DNA from: Prochlorococcus marinus str. MIT 9211
GTDB lineage: Bacteria; Cyanobacteriota; Cyanobacteriia; PCC-6307; Cyanobiaceae
Assembly: GCF_000018585.1 (NCBI RefSeq)
Contig: NC_009976.1
Location: 248,001 to 312,000 of the forward strand
Length of the DNA stretch: 64,000 nt
Reading direction: 5' to 3'
The translations under genes were made by a program, and so were the position numbers. Below, piece by piece: positions 10,182-18,060 of the stretch. The notes under the pieces were generated by a model that saw nothing but the letters and a program-made list of their open reading frames with translations, made no database searches and was not told the DNA's origin. Each line of letters opens with the position of its first letter. The stretch's first letter is position 1.

Positions 10182-10819
10182 TATTTAGAGCACCTTAGTT
10201 CAGTAACTTGGTCTGCCATTGCTACAACTTCCTTTGGTATGAAAGGACCTGTAAGAATTACATCTATAGCGCGAGGTCGCTGTTCAAGTGTTTCGATGAG
10301 GTCTGTTTCTTGAACAAAACCTAATTTAATTGCAAGTCCTACCTCGTCTAAAACAAGTTTATGAATATTTTCCTTTAGTAAGTTTTGCTGACAGATTTGC
10401 CAAATTGCCTGCACGGCTTGTTTTGCCTGAATAAATTGGCTGGATAAATGGTCTGCAATGCTTTGTTCATTGCCAAGATAGCAGGGTAAATCAGGCCTGA
10501 TCCAATGAAGCCTTCCACAGAGTTGAATCCCTTTGGAAGGGCCTTGATCAACGCCTCCTTTTAGTAATTGAGCTATTAGGACTTCGCTGCCAAGTCCAGC
10601 TGATCGGAGAGCTTCGCTGAGAACAACAGGAAAACTACCTCCAAAATTAGCCATATGAACTTGCAGTTGTCCTTGAGGTTCGACAATACGAAGAATTGGC
10701 TTTGGATTTTCAAAAGGAATAGACCTTAAATTGCTATCCTTTTCCGGCGCATTTTTATTTATGTAGCTTGGGCTGGCAGTCAAAAAACTAAAATAACTAT
10801 GTTTCAAATCTAGCGGCAT
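10181..10819 (-). CDS. CobO/BtuR-family protein lacking the Walker A motif
   Basis: The 212-residue protein aligns by eye with cob(I)alamin adenosyltransferase of the CobO/BtuR type. It has EALRSAGLGSEVLIAQLLKG, matching the family's ALRAxGxGxxVxxxQFxKG, then LVLDEVGLAIKLG, RPRAIDVILTG and ADQVTEL. However, the segment that should be the P-loop (GxGKTT) reads MANFGGSFPVV, with no Lys-Ser/Thr. ATP binding in the usual way therefore looks impossible. The N-terminal ~45 residues are variable. It is coupled to dcd by a one-base overlap. Either it is a structural or regulatory paralogue or the enzyme has been repurposed. The fold call is fairly secure; the activity is not. Confidence 0.75.
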   Translation of the reverse strand: MPLDLKHSYFSFLTASPSYINKNAPEKDSNLRSIPFENPKPILRIVEPQGQLQVHMANFGGSFPVVLSEALRSAGLGSEVLIAQLLKGGVDQGPSKGIQLCGRLHWIRPDLPCYLGNEQSIADHLSSQFIQAKQAVQAIWQICQQNLLKENIHKLVLDEVGLAIKLGFVQETDLIETLEQRPRAIDVILTGPFIPKEVVAMADQVTELRCSK

Positions 10820-11023
10820 GATCCAGGTTCACAATGAGTAGACACTACAGATAGTGTTGAGATTATCGATTTCGGGCTATTTTTGCTTTGGTTACTGAGA
10901 TCTCTTAATGCTTTATTTATATGAAGCAACTATGTGAGCATTAAAAAAAAGTTCAAAAAAGTCATTATTGCTACAAGTGGTTTTATAACCCGTCCTTAGC
11001 GTCGATTAAATCGCTTTGCCGAT
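10820..11023 (+). promoter_or_regulatory. cobO-like/ntcA divergent promoter region with NtcA-like site
   Basis: This 204-base divergent gap must carry promoters for both directions. On the ntcA side, 10961-10974 reads GTCATTATTGCTAC, matching the NtcA consensus GTA-N8-TAC except for one base in the left half. Exactly 22 bases later comes TAGCGT (10997-11002), which fits the TAN3T -10 box of class II NtcA-activated promoters. This layout would mean positive autoregulation, as reported for ntcA in other cyanobacteria. The transcript leader would be short (about 15 bases). No binding evidence is available here. Confidence 0.4.
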
Positions 11024-11758
11024 ATGGCAACTGCTGCTAGTGGCTTTAGCCGTTACTCAAATCAATCTTTAGGGGGACAGTCTCCTAACCAGGGTAATGA
11101 TCCAAATCAACCTAAGAAGACTCTCCTTGAGGTAATTCGAGGTCTTGATGGGGCAACCTCCGAGTTGGTTGAGCGCTCTAAAACAATCTTTTTCCCTGGC
11201 GATCCTGCCGAGAGAGTGTATTTAATTAGAAGAGGAGCTGTTCGTTTGACCAGGGTTTATGAGTCAGGAGAAGAGATAACGGTTGCTTTGTTAAGAGAAA
11301 ACAGTTTGTTTGGAGTCCTTTCCCTTTTAACTGGGCACAGATCTGATCGTTTTTACCATGCTTTGGCATTTACTCGTGTCGAGATGGTATCTGCCCCTGC
11401 AGGCTCTGTAAGAAATGCGATTGAAGCAGATAGTGGCGTAGGACTTCTTTTGTTGCAAGGCTTGTCAAGCAGGATTTTGCAAACAGAGACCATGATTGAA
11501 ACCTTGACCCATAGAGACATGTCTTCTCGACTAGTTAGCTTTCTTTTAGTGCTTTGTAGAGATTTTGGAGTACCAGGTGATAGAGGAATTACTATTGACC
11601 TTCGCCTTTCTCATCAGGCCATAGCGGAAGCCATAGGATCGACTCGTGTAACAATTACTCGTCTACTAGGTGATTTGAGAGGGTTAGGCTTACTACAGAT
11701 TGATAGAAAAAAAATCACGGTATTTGATCCAATAGCCCTTGCTAAACGTTTTAACTAA
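11024..11758 (+). CDS. ntcA: Global nitrogen regulator NtcA
   Basis: NtcA is a CRP-family activator that binds 2-oxoglutarate and switches on ammonium transport and nitrogen assimilation genes when nitrogen is scarce. The cyclic-nucleotide-like beta roll spans about residues 45-150 ([20 protein letters not shown] is typical). The C-terminal winged helix includes [19 protein letters not shown], with the recognition helix at about 206-217 very close to NtcA of other cyanobacteria. At 244 residues it carries the usual picocyanobacterial N-terminal extension. The start is ATG. Its likely target amt1 lies in this window with a perfect NtcA box. Confidence 0.97.
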   Translation: MATAASGFSRYSNQSLGGQSPNQGNDPNQPKKTLLEVIRGLDGATSELVERSKTIFFPGDPAERVYLIRRGAVRLTRVYESGEEITVALLRENSLFGVLSLLTGHRSDRFYHALAFTRVEMVSAPAGSVRNAIEADSGVGLLLLQGLSSRILQTETMIETLTHRDMSSRLVSFLLVLCRDFGVPGDRGITIDLRLSHQAIAEAIGSTRVTITRLLGDLRGLGLLQIDRKKITVFDPIALAKRFN

Positions 11759-11820
11759 AATTACTATTTGTCTCCATTATAAAATAACTTTGTTTTAGTC
11801 CTACTTAACTTTCTTTTCTT

Positions 11821-12798
11821 GTGACGGGCTGGTTGTTAATTATTTTCTTGCTTATTCTTGGCGGCGTACTATCTACGCTTGGAGATTTTCTAGGCACCAA
11901 GATAGGGAAGGCGCGTCTAAGCATATTCAAATTAAGGCCAAGAAGAACAGCAGTACTGATAACAATTTTAACTGGTAGTTTTATAAGCTCTATTTCATTA
12001 ATGTTGATGCTCTTGGTTGATAGGCAACTAAGAGATGGTTTATTCAGATTAAATGATATTCAAACTGAGTTAAAGGAAAGCAGATCAGCTTTATTGCCCT
12101 TGCAAAAACAAAGAAGTATTCTTGAAGAAAGAATTGAGAAAAGAGAGAAGGAACTTATTAATTTAGAGAAGAATTTCTTTGCTTTAAGGAAAGGAGAAGT
12201 AGTTATAACTAGTGGCGAATCCTTAGGGACATTTACTATTCAACTCAATGAGAAGTCTGATATTGATGAAGAGATAGAGAATATATTTACTAGAGCAAAT
12301 TTTAATGCTTTTATGCGTGTCAAACCTGGAGAAAAACCCGATCGAAGACTAATCCTTGTGAGATTAGACCATGTCCAACGTATGAAATCAATTATTTCGG
12401 ATAATCGTAAATGGGTTATTAATATACGATCAGCAGGAAATGTTTTACTAGGAGAAAATTATGTATATGCTTTTCCTGAAGTTCTTTTGAATCAAAATAT
12501 CGTCACTAAGGGCGAGATAATAGCTAGCAATTCTCTTGAAAGGAATGATTACAAACCTCATACCTTAAATAAGAAGGTAAAGCTCTTATTAGCTTCAACC
12601 TTGGCTGAAGTAAAGAGGCGAGGATCCTTAGTTTCAGAAATACAAGTTGATACAAAATCAATTAATTCATTGAGGAATAAGTTAAAGCGATTCGACACAA
12701 GCAAAACTAGCTTGGAGGTTATTTCTAATAAAAATAGTGATACTGCTGAAAACGTATCGGTTTCTCTTAGGATTAGTAAGATTCCATCTAAGAATTAG
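11821..12798 (+). CDS. DUF3084-family membrane protein
   Basis: A 325-residue protein starting at GTG 11821. Two membrane helices (about 3-24 and 43-64) flank a basic loop (KARLSIFKLRPRRTA). A coiled-coil stretch follows (about 70-125, ELKESRSALLPLQKQRSILEE and on), then a soluble domain with FFALRKGEVVI and IRSAGNVLLGE. This organisation matches cyanobacterial DUF3084 proteins, which have no known function. It follows ntcA by about 60 bases and precedes the YqgF-like gene by 13 bases. The ntcA/DUF3084/YqgF-like order is, as I recall, conserved in related genomes. Confidence 0.8.
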   Translation: MTGWLLIIFLLILGGVLSTLGDFLGTKIGKARLSIFKLRPRRTAVLITILTGSFISSISLMLMLLVDRQLRDGLFRLNDIQTELKESRSALLPLQKQRSILEERIEKREKELINLEKNFFALRKGEVVITSGESLGTFTIQLNEKSDIDEEIENIFTRANFNAFMRVKPGEKPDRRLILVRLDHVQRMKSIISDNRKWVINIRSAGNVLLGENYVYAFPEVLLNQNIVTKGEIIASNSLERNDYKPHTLNKKVKLLLASTLAEVKRRGSLVSEIQVDTKSINSLRNKLKRFDTSKTSLEVISNKNSDTAENVSVSLRISKIPSKN

Positions 12799-12811
12799 TC
12801 CATATAAATTT

Positions 12812-13252
12812 ATGAATTATGCTATTGCTATAGACCCAGGAAGAGAAAAATGCGGACTTATACTTGCTGATCTCGATAATCACATTGTGATAGAAGGCAA
12901 GGTTGTAATCTCTTCTTCAGTACTTGATTTGATAATTAAATGGCAAAATAACTATGAAATTAAATTAATTATTCTTGGTAATGGAACAAGTAGTAATTTC
13001 TGGTATTTAAAGCTTATAGAGGTATGTAAATTATCTATTAAACTCGTAGAAGAAAGCGGAACAACCTTTAGAGCAAGAGGAAGGTATTTTGAAATCTCAT
13101 CACCTAACTTTTTCTTGCGCTTTATACCAAAACAAATGCGAATACCACCAAAAAATTTGGACTCTTTTGCTGCATTACTTTTATTAGAGGACTACCTTCA
13201 CAGAAAGTTTCAATGGTTAGGAGATATTAGTCTTAAAACTTGGCCCGAATAA
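12812..13252 (+). CDS. YqgF/RuvX-like RNase H-fold protein
   Basis: I place the start at ATG 12812, because the sequence MNYAIAIDPGREKCGLILAD then opens with the family's first strand and acidic residue. The open frame extends upstream to 12737 but that part overlaps DUF3084. The 146-residue protein has the DPGxxxxG motif of RuvC/YqgF-like nucleases (DPGREKCG), a second strand LIILGNGT in place of the usual glycine-rich segment, and a C-terminal LDSFAALLLLEDYL containing an acidic residue. It may be a resolvase-fold nuclease or a catalytically reduced relative of the pre-16S rRNA processing factor. It sits 13 bases after DUF3084. Confidence 0.7.
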   Translation: MNYAIAIDPGREKCGLILADLDNHIVIEGKVVISSSVLDLIIKWQNNYEIKLIILGNGTSSNFWYLKLIEVCKLSIKLVEESGTTFRARGRYFEISSPNFFLRFIPKQMRIPPKNLDSFAALLLLEDYLHRKFQWLGDISLKTWPE

Positions 13253-13490
13253 TAAATATGTAATCTCCTCCTGCTTCAAGAGAATAATCAGCTTTGATTA
13301 GAAACCTTAAAAGAGCATCTTGAATCAATGCCTTTCCTAAGGAAGGCTCTAGCAATAGTTCGCCATTGGCATATCTCCATATAAATTCCCATTTAAACTC
13401 TCCAGCAGAAACTTCTCCTGCAAGAGATCTATTTAAAAAACTTTGACTATGTACTCTTAAGTATGCTGTTGTTGAAGGCTTTTGATGCAT
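13233..13490 (-). CDS. DUF3146-like small protein
   Basis: An 85-residue soluble protein whose sequence (TAYLRVHSQSF, GEVSAGEFKWEFIWRY, EPSLGKALIQDALLRFL, LEAGGDYIFIIRA) matches my memory of cyanobacterial DUF3146. It is probably a compact alpha/beta domain. The function is unknown. Its stop overlaps the end of the YqgF-like gene by 20 bases in convergent orientation. It follows pth on the same strand, with its ATG only four bases beyond the pth stop region, so a pth-DUF3146 operon is likely. Confidence 0.75.
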   Translation of the reverse strand: MHQKPSTTAYLRVHSQSFLNRSLAGEVSAGEFKWEFIWRYANGELLLEPSLGKALIQDALLRFLIKADYSLEAGGDYIFIIRAKF

Positions 13491-13494
13491 TTAA

Positions 13495-14115
13495 CTAAAT
13501 ATCTGTAAACTTAGAGTGCATAGAATTTAGATGATTTGCTGCTTTTTCTAATCCAACCTCTTGAATTAAATTTAAACCTAATACAACCTCATTTAAAACA
13601 CTTTGCATGACTAATTGTTCCTTTGAATTAAAAGCACCAAGCACATGAGAAACAGTTCTGACTTGTTTTTCTTCAAAGGCGATTACAGGTTTTCCAATGC
13701 CTACTCTTAACCTGCTGAAATTTTGTGTACCAAGATTATTTATAATACTTTTGAGGCCATTATGTCCTCCAGCACCTCCTTGGTACCGGAGTCTTAATTT
13801 ACCTAAAGGTAGGTCGATGTCATCAACAATAATTAGGATGTGATTTGGTTGAAGACCAAACCAATGCATTGCTGCTTTTACAGCTCTACCGCTTTCATTC
13901 ATATATGTATCGGGCATAAGCAGTCTTCTTTTTTGAGCACCAATCCCAATCTCTGCCAGTTGCCCAAATAATTTTTTACTCGTACTAAAAGAAGCACACT
14001 CTTTTGTTGCAAGCTTCTCTAAGACCATAAACCCTACGTTATGGCGAGTAGAGCTGTATTTAGAACCAGGATTCCCTAGCCCTACCAATAAACTTGGGTC
14101 AGCACTAGTACTCAT
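13495..14115 (-). CDS. pth: Peptidyl-tRNA hydrolase
   Basis: Pth recycles tRNAs from prematurely released peptidyl-tRNA. The motif VGLGNPGSKYSSTRHNVGF is near-perfect, with catalytic His at about 25. The GGAGGHNGLKSI segment and the DDIDLPLG acidic stretch are also conserved. The 206-residue length is normal. It begins with ATG, lies 29 bases downstream of tatA on the same strand, and is followed by the DUF3146-like gene. Nothing unusual. Confidence 0.96.
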   Translation of the reverse strand: MSTSADPSLLVGLGNPGSKYSSTRHNVGFMVLEKLATKECASFSTSKKLFGQLAEIGIGAQKRRLLMPDTYMNESGRAVKAAMHWFGLQPNHILIIVDDIDLPLGKLRLRYQGGAGGHNGLKSIINNLGTQNFSRLRVGIGKPVIAFEEKQVRTVSHVLGAFNSKEQLVMQSVLNEVVLGLNLIQEVGLEKAANHLNSMHSKFTDI

Positions 14116-14144
14116 TCTGATTCTTGTGATATGAGCAGGTTTTT

Positions 14145-14396
14145 CTAATCAATTTTGTTTTGAATTAACGAATCTCCTTGATTATCCGCACCCTCTTTGG
14201 TCGCAGACTCAGAATTATCTGGTTCTGTCATCGCTTTTTGAATTTCACTTTCAAACTCTGTAGAGGCCTTTTGAAGACCTTTTAGTGTTTTGCCAAGGGT
14301 TCTTCCTAGTTCAGGCAGACGCTTTGGTCCAAAAATAACCAATGCAAGCCCAACTATCACAGCAATCTCAGGCAATCCAACGCCAAAGATATTCAT
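14145..14396 (-). CDS. tatA: Twin-arginine translocase subunit TatA/E
   Basis: An 83-residue protein with the TatA layout: a short N-terminal membrane helix (LPEIAVIVGLALVIFGPKRL), the FGPKRLPELGR hinge and amphipathic helix (KTLKGLQKAST), then a polar acidic tail. TatA oligomers form the pore that moves folded proteins across the plasma or thylakoid membrane. It starts with ATG, lies 30 bases downstream of psbH and precedes pth on the minus strand. tatC is not in the window. TatA versus TatB cannot be told apart strictly; the length and FGPK motif favour TatA. Confidence 0.93.
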   Translation of the reverse strand: MNIFGVGLPEIAVIVGLALVIFGPKRLPELGRTLGKTLKGLQKASTEFESEIQKAMTEPDNSESATKEGADNQGDSLIQNKID

Positions 14397-14426
14397 GAGT
14401 GAACCTCTTTTGTTTCTAAACTTTTC

Positions 14427-14630
14427 CTATTTAACCCCGTTCCAATCAACAGAGAAACCCTGTAAAAGCAGAGACTGGTTGTAAATCTGTAGAAGAATTA
14501 CTAAAAATACCAGAAGCAAGACACCAATAAAAGCCATAACTGGTACTGCTCCCCAGCCAGCTACAACCTTGCCTTGGCCAGAATTACCAATGGATTTCAG
14601 TAGAGATCCTAGAGCTGTTTTTTGTCCCAT
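14427..14630 (-). CDS. psbH: Photosystem II reaction center protein H
   Basis: PsbH is a 67-residue thylakoid protein with one membrane helix, [20 protein letters not shown] (about 30-49). The preceding [12 protein letters not shown] and following [16 protein letters not shown] are the family signatures. It stabilises the QB site and assembly of PSII around CP47. The stroma-side N-terminus is short, as in cyanobacteria. It is divergent from psbN (86-base gap), an arrangement found in most cyanobacteria and plastids. Confidence 0.97.
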   Translation of the reverse strand: MGQKTALGSLLKSIGNSGQGKVVAGWGAVPVMAFIGVLLLVFLVILLQIYNQSLLLQGFSVDWNGVK

Positions 14631-14716
14631 TTTGAGTTTTGAGCCTCAGTTAATGATTCATTTTCGATATTGTATGGGAAATTGTCTCTCAGGTACCCAA
14701 CCTGTAGAAAGTTTTG

Positions 14717-14857
14717 ATGGAAACTTCATCTCTTGCTCTTCAATTAGCAATAATCGTTTTGGTTGTATTGCTAGGCCTAACAGGATTAGGGGTTTATATG
14801 GCTTTTGGCCCTGCTGCAAAGGGGTTAGATGACCCATGGGATGAGCATGATGACTGA
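14717..14857 (+). CDS. psbN: PsbN protein
   Basis: A 46-residue protein, METSSLALQL at the start and DDPWDEHDD at the end, with one membrane helix (about 9-30). The C-terminal GPAAKGLDDPWDEHDD is close to the PsbN consensus. PsbN is needed for repair and assembly of PSII rather than being a stable subunit of the mature complex. It is encoded opposite psbH, as usual. The start ATG 14717 and stop TGA 14855-14857 were read directly; the gene is too short for a standard ORF cut-off. Confidence 0.95.
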   Translation: METSSLALQLAIIVLVVLLGLTGLGVYMAFGPAAKGLDDPWDEHDD

Positions 14858-14992
14858 GTGGATTTTTACAAAAATGTTTATATTTCCAGTTAATTCAGCT
14901 TCGAAACATTTCAATCCAGGTTCATAAGGGGGGTAATTAGGCATCAAGGCCCCATAAAATACGCGTGGTTCTCTAGATGCTGGTCGGTATTC

Positions 14993-15121
14993 ATGCTTGC
15001 TTTAAAGATTTCCGTATACACGGTCGTCTTCTTTTTTGTTGGAGTCTTTTTGTTTGGTTTCTTGGCTAGTGATCCGTCAAGAACACCAGCCAGAAAGGAC
15101 TTAGAAGGCCCTCAAGACTAA
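14993..15121 (+). CDS. psbI: Photosystem II reaction center protein I
   Basis: A 42-residue single-helix PSII subunit. The sequence begins [12 protein letters not shown], continues with a hydrophobic stretch [12 protein letters not shown], and ends [17 protein letters not shown]. PsbI normally begins MLTLKIxVY and contains NDPxRNPxR, so this is clear. It sits next to the D1 protein and stabilises the reaction center. The coding region was read by hand from ATG 14993 to TAA 15119-15121. It is 135 bases after psbN and is followed by the LptD-like gene on the same strand. Confidence 0.95.
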   Translation: MLALKISVYTVVFFFVGVFLFGFLASDPSRTPARKDLEGPQD

Positions 15122-15199
15122 ACAAATAGGCTGCAAGGCCAATCAGAACTAATACTGGCCATTAATGGCTGTGTATGGCTCTGATTGTGTAATTATTGT

Positions 15200-17404
15200 G
15201 TGCGTCGACAGAATGTTTTGGCGCCGATAGTCTCTAATGCTTGGATCTCAGGACTTTTTTCTGCTGGCTGCTTAGTTTTTGCGCCTTTAGAAAGTTTTTT
15301 GGCTGATGCCAAAGCGTTTGAAATCCACACTTCAGTTCAAGGAGTTAATACTAACCAACGAATTCGTTTGCTTAAAGACGAGCGCAGACAATATTTGGCA
15401 TCTAATATCTTAATTGCTTCACACTCAGTTAAGGATAACTTTCCTCATAAGAAAAAAGACCTTTCTCAGTTATCTATAGACGCTTCAGGTAGTCATTCTC
15501 AAATACAAAATACGCATAAAGAGATTCATCTCGATAGTGAATCTTCTTTTCTCAGAGTTGATATTCATGCCGATCGCCAATATTGGGAAACGGATAATGT
15601 ATTTGTAGCTGAAGGTAATGTTGTTGTATCTTTCAATCAAGGTATACTTCGAGCAGAAAAAATTGTTTTTGACCGATCTAAAAATCTTCTTTTTGCAACT
15701 GGTGATGTTCGCTTTATGCGAGGAGAACAATACTTTAGGGCCAGTTATTTTAGATATAACTTAGTAAGCAAGAATGGATACTTAGACGATGTCTATGGAG
15801 TAATCAAAGTCAACCTTTTAACTAATGATCTTAACATAAACTCTTCAACTAACATTAATAAAAAGCAATCTAGGAATACTATACCAAATAATTCAGCTTC
15901 TAGGATTACTCTAAATGATGGAGTAGTTATAGAAGGAGGTAAAATTGATTTAGGTTTAAATCCATTTGTTGCTGGTGATCTCTCTGATAAAGGTATAAAT
16001 AGCTGGCGATTTAACTCTCCAAAAGTCATAATTAATCGATCAGGTTGGAAAGCTAAAATAATGACTTTTTCTAATGATCCATTTAACCCTGCTCAAGCCA
16101 AGCTTGTTGCTAAGAATGTAATTGCGAATGAGAATAAAGATGGCACTTTGCTAATTAAATCTAGTAAGACAAAGTTAATATTAGAGGATCAATTAAATAT
16201 CCCTATTGGTAAAAGATCCTTTGGAGCTAATCAAGAAAATGAAGAACGTTGGATCTTAGGATTTGATACAAAAGACAGAGATGGATTATATATAGGAAGA
16301 AAGTTTAAGCCTATTCAGTTAGATGAGAATTATGAATTATCACTGCAGCCACAATTTCTTTTTCAACGAGCTATTAATGAAAAAACAAATGCTTACCCTG
16401 AATCAGATTTATCTGTTTTGAGCCCTAAGGTATCACAATCAACAAAATTTTCAGATTTAATAGGAATGAAGGCAAAATTAAAAGGAAAAACATTTAATAT
16501 GCAGTCAGAATTATCTGCAAACATAAGCAGTTTCAATCCAGATAGATTTGCTAATGGAAGTCGATATTGGGGTGCCCTTAAAGATTCTTTTGATCTTGGT
16601 GGGATTAAAGATATCAATGCAGTTCTTTTTGCAGCTTATCGTTATAAATCATGGAATGGTTCTTTGGGAAGAAGTGATATTTATACTTCAGTTGGTGGCT
16701 ACGTGGATAAAGAAGTGGATTGGGGAAATGGGACTTCCCGTTATGAATATAGATTTAGATCTGGAATCGGTAAATATCAAGCTGAAGCTTTAAAATCTCT
16801 TACTTTATCTCATCTATGGAGAGCAAGCATCTTTAACTCTTTGAATATTTCATACCCTATATATATGTTCGAAGATGCCAGTTCAGTCAATCAAGTTAAA
16901 CCAAGATATTCCATGGCAAAAATTAACCCTGGCATTATTCTTAATACAGAAATTTTTTCGACTTATTTTCATTACGAAGGTGGAGATAGTCAGTTTTCAT
17001 TCGGAGTAAATGCAGGGCCTGAGTTAACATTAGGAAACTTTAGAAAGCCTTTCCTAGATTATACAAAAGTATCAATTATGCCAGGCTTTACTGTTAAAGC
17101 TGGCGATAGTCCATTTAAATTTGACAATGAAGTTGACCTTCAGAAAATTTCTTTTCAATTAACTCAACAAATATATGGTCCTTTGCTTCTTTCGGGTATT
17201 TACAATGTCAATATTGACAAAGACTCTGATCAATATGGAAAATCTTTAAGTTCTAAATTAGCCATTTTATGGGAACGCAGATCGTATGCTTTGGGTATAT
17301 TCTATGATATTAATGATAACTCTGGAGGTTTGATGTTCAGATTGAATGGGTTTGACATTGAAAGGGCACTAATCCCAAATGATTCAATTGTAGATACTAT
17401 CTAA
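15200..17404 (+). CDS. LptD/OstA-like outer membrane protein (DUF3769 type)
   Basis: About 734 residues from GTG 15200; TTG 15185 is the alternative start, and a stop immediately precedes it. No ATG fits the N-terminus. An apparent signal segment comes first (roughly SGLFSAGCLVFAPLESFLADAKA). Residues about 120-195 are an OstA/LptA-like beta jelly-roll (RQYWETDNVFVAEGNVVVSF, GILRAEKIVFDRSKNLLFATGDVRF). The remainder is rich in alternating aromatic and polar residues and short beta repeats, as in an outer-membrane barrel. This matches cyanobacterial LptD-type proteins annotated with DUF3769, which insert lipopolysaccharide into the outer membrane. The LptD family is confident, the exact start is not. 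Confidence 0.8.
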   Translation: MRRQNVLAPIVSNAWISGLFSAGCLVFAPLESFLADAKAFEIHTSVQGVNTNQRIRLLKDERRQYLASNILIASHSVKDNFPHKKKDLSQLSIDASGSHSQIQNTHKEIHLDSESSFLRVDIHADRQYWETDNVFVAEGNVVVSFNQGILRAEKIVFDRSKNLLFATGDVRFMRGEQYFRASYFRYNLVSKNGYLDDVYGVIKVNLLTNDLNINSSTNINKKQSRNTIPNNSASRITLNDGVVIEGGKIDLGLNPFVAGDLSDKGINSWRFNSPKVIINRSGWKAKIMTFSNDPFNPAQAKLVAKNVIANENKDGTLLIKSSKTKLILEDQLNIPIGKRSFGANQENEERWILGFDTKDRDGLYIGRKFKPIQLDENYELSLQPQFLFQRAINEKTNAYPESDLSVLSPKVSQSTKFSDLIGMKAKLKGKTFNMQSELSANISSFNPDRFANGSRYWGALKDSFDLGGIKDINAVLFAAYRYKSWNGSLGRSDIYTSVGGYVDKEVDWGNGTSRYEYRFRSGIGKYQAEALKSLTLSHLWRASIFNSLNISYPIYMFEDASSVNQVKPRYSMAKINPGIILNTEIFSTYFHYEGGDSQFSFGVNAGPELTLGNFRKPFLDYTKVSIMPGFTVKAGDSPFKFDNEVDLQKISFQLTQQIYGPLLLSGIYNVNIDKDSDQYGKSLSSKLAILWERRSYALGIFYDINDNSGGLMFRLNGFDIERALIPNDSIVDTI

Positions 17405-17430
17405 CCATTAGAGATCGAAATCACTTTTGA

Positions 17431-18054
17431 TTAATGTATATATTGATTTAAATAAGGCAAAGTGCTTTTTGTCAGATTAATTTTTTCTTTCTGAGACATT
17501 AAAGTAGATGTTGCATCCCAGTTTCCTGAGTTCAGCATTAATGCAGCTCCTTCTTCAATTTTTAGTTTCCAGGATTGATTTCTAAATTCAATTAACTTTT
17601 TTCTCAGATTAATACTGCAAAAATATTTACTTTTGCTATTTTCTATAGATTCAATTAGTGAGCTTAGTTCATTCTCTATAAGTGTGACACAAGGTATGCC
17701 AAGACTTAGACAATTTCCATGAAATATCTCAGCAAAACTATTTCCAATTATTGCTCGAATACCCCATCTCATAAGAGCCTGTGGCGCATGTTCTCGACTT
17801 GATCCACAGCCAAAGTTTTTGTTGACAATCAGGATCGAAGCCCCTTTATTTTCTTCTATGTCAAATACATGAGAGCCATTTTTTTCTTTCCTATCATCCG
17901 CAAAAACATTTTCTCCAAGGTTGTCAAAACTTACACACTTAAGAAATCGAGCGGGAATAATTCTATCGGTGTCTATGTCATTCCCTTTGAGAATTATGCT
18001 TTTACCTTTTACTAAGGTTATGCATCCTTTGGGAAAGGTATATGAAGAGCTCAT
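17431..18054 (-). CDS. leuD: 3-isopropylmalate dehydratase small subunit
   Basis: LeuD is the swivel domain of isopropylmalate isomerase in leucine biosynthesis. The sequence has GNDIDTDRIIPARFLK and the active-site segment NKNFGCGSSREHAPQAL, with NSFAEIFHGNCLSLGIP after it, all conserved. The 207-residue length is normal, with a slightly extended C-terminus. It follows leuC on the same strand with six bases between, so leuC-leuD form an operon. It starts with ATG. The product works as a heterodimer with LeuC. Confidence 0.95.
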   Translation of the reverse strand: MSSSYTFPKGCITLVKGKSIILKGNDIDTDRIIPARFLKCVSFDNLGENVFADDRKEKNGSHVFDIEENKGASILIVNKNFGCGSSREHAPQALMRWGIRAIIGNSFAEIFHGNCLSLGIPCVTLIENELSSLIESIENSKSKYFCSINLRKKLIEFRNQSWKLKIEEGAALMLNSGNWDATSTLMSQKEKINLTKSTLPYLNQYIH

Positions 18055-18060
18055 GGGCTT

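Noticed and set aside
12737-12811. 5' extension of the YqgF-like gene
   Set aside because: It overlaps DUF3084 and starts before the conserved first strand; ATG 12812 fits the family.
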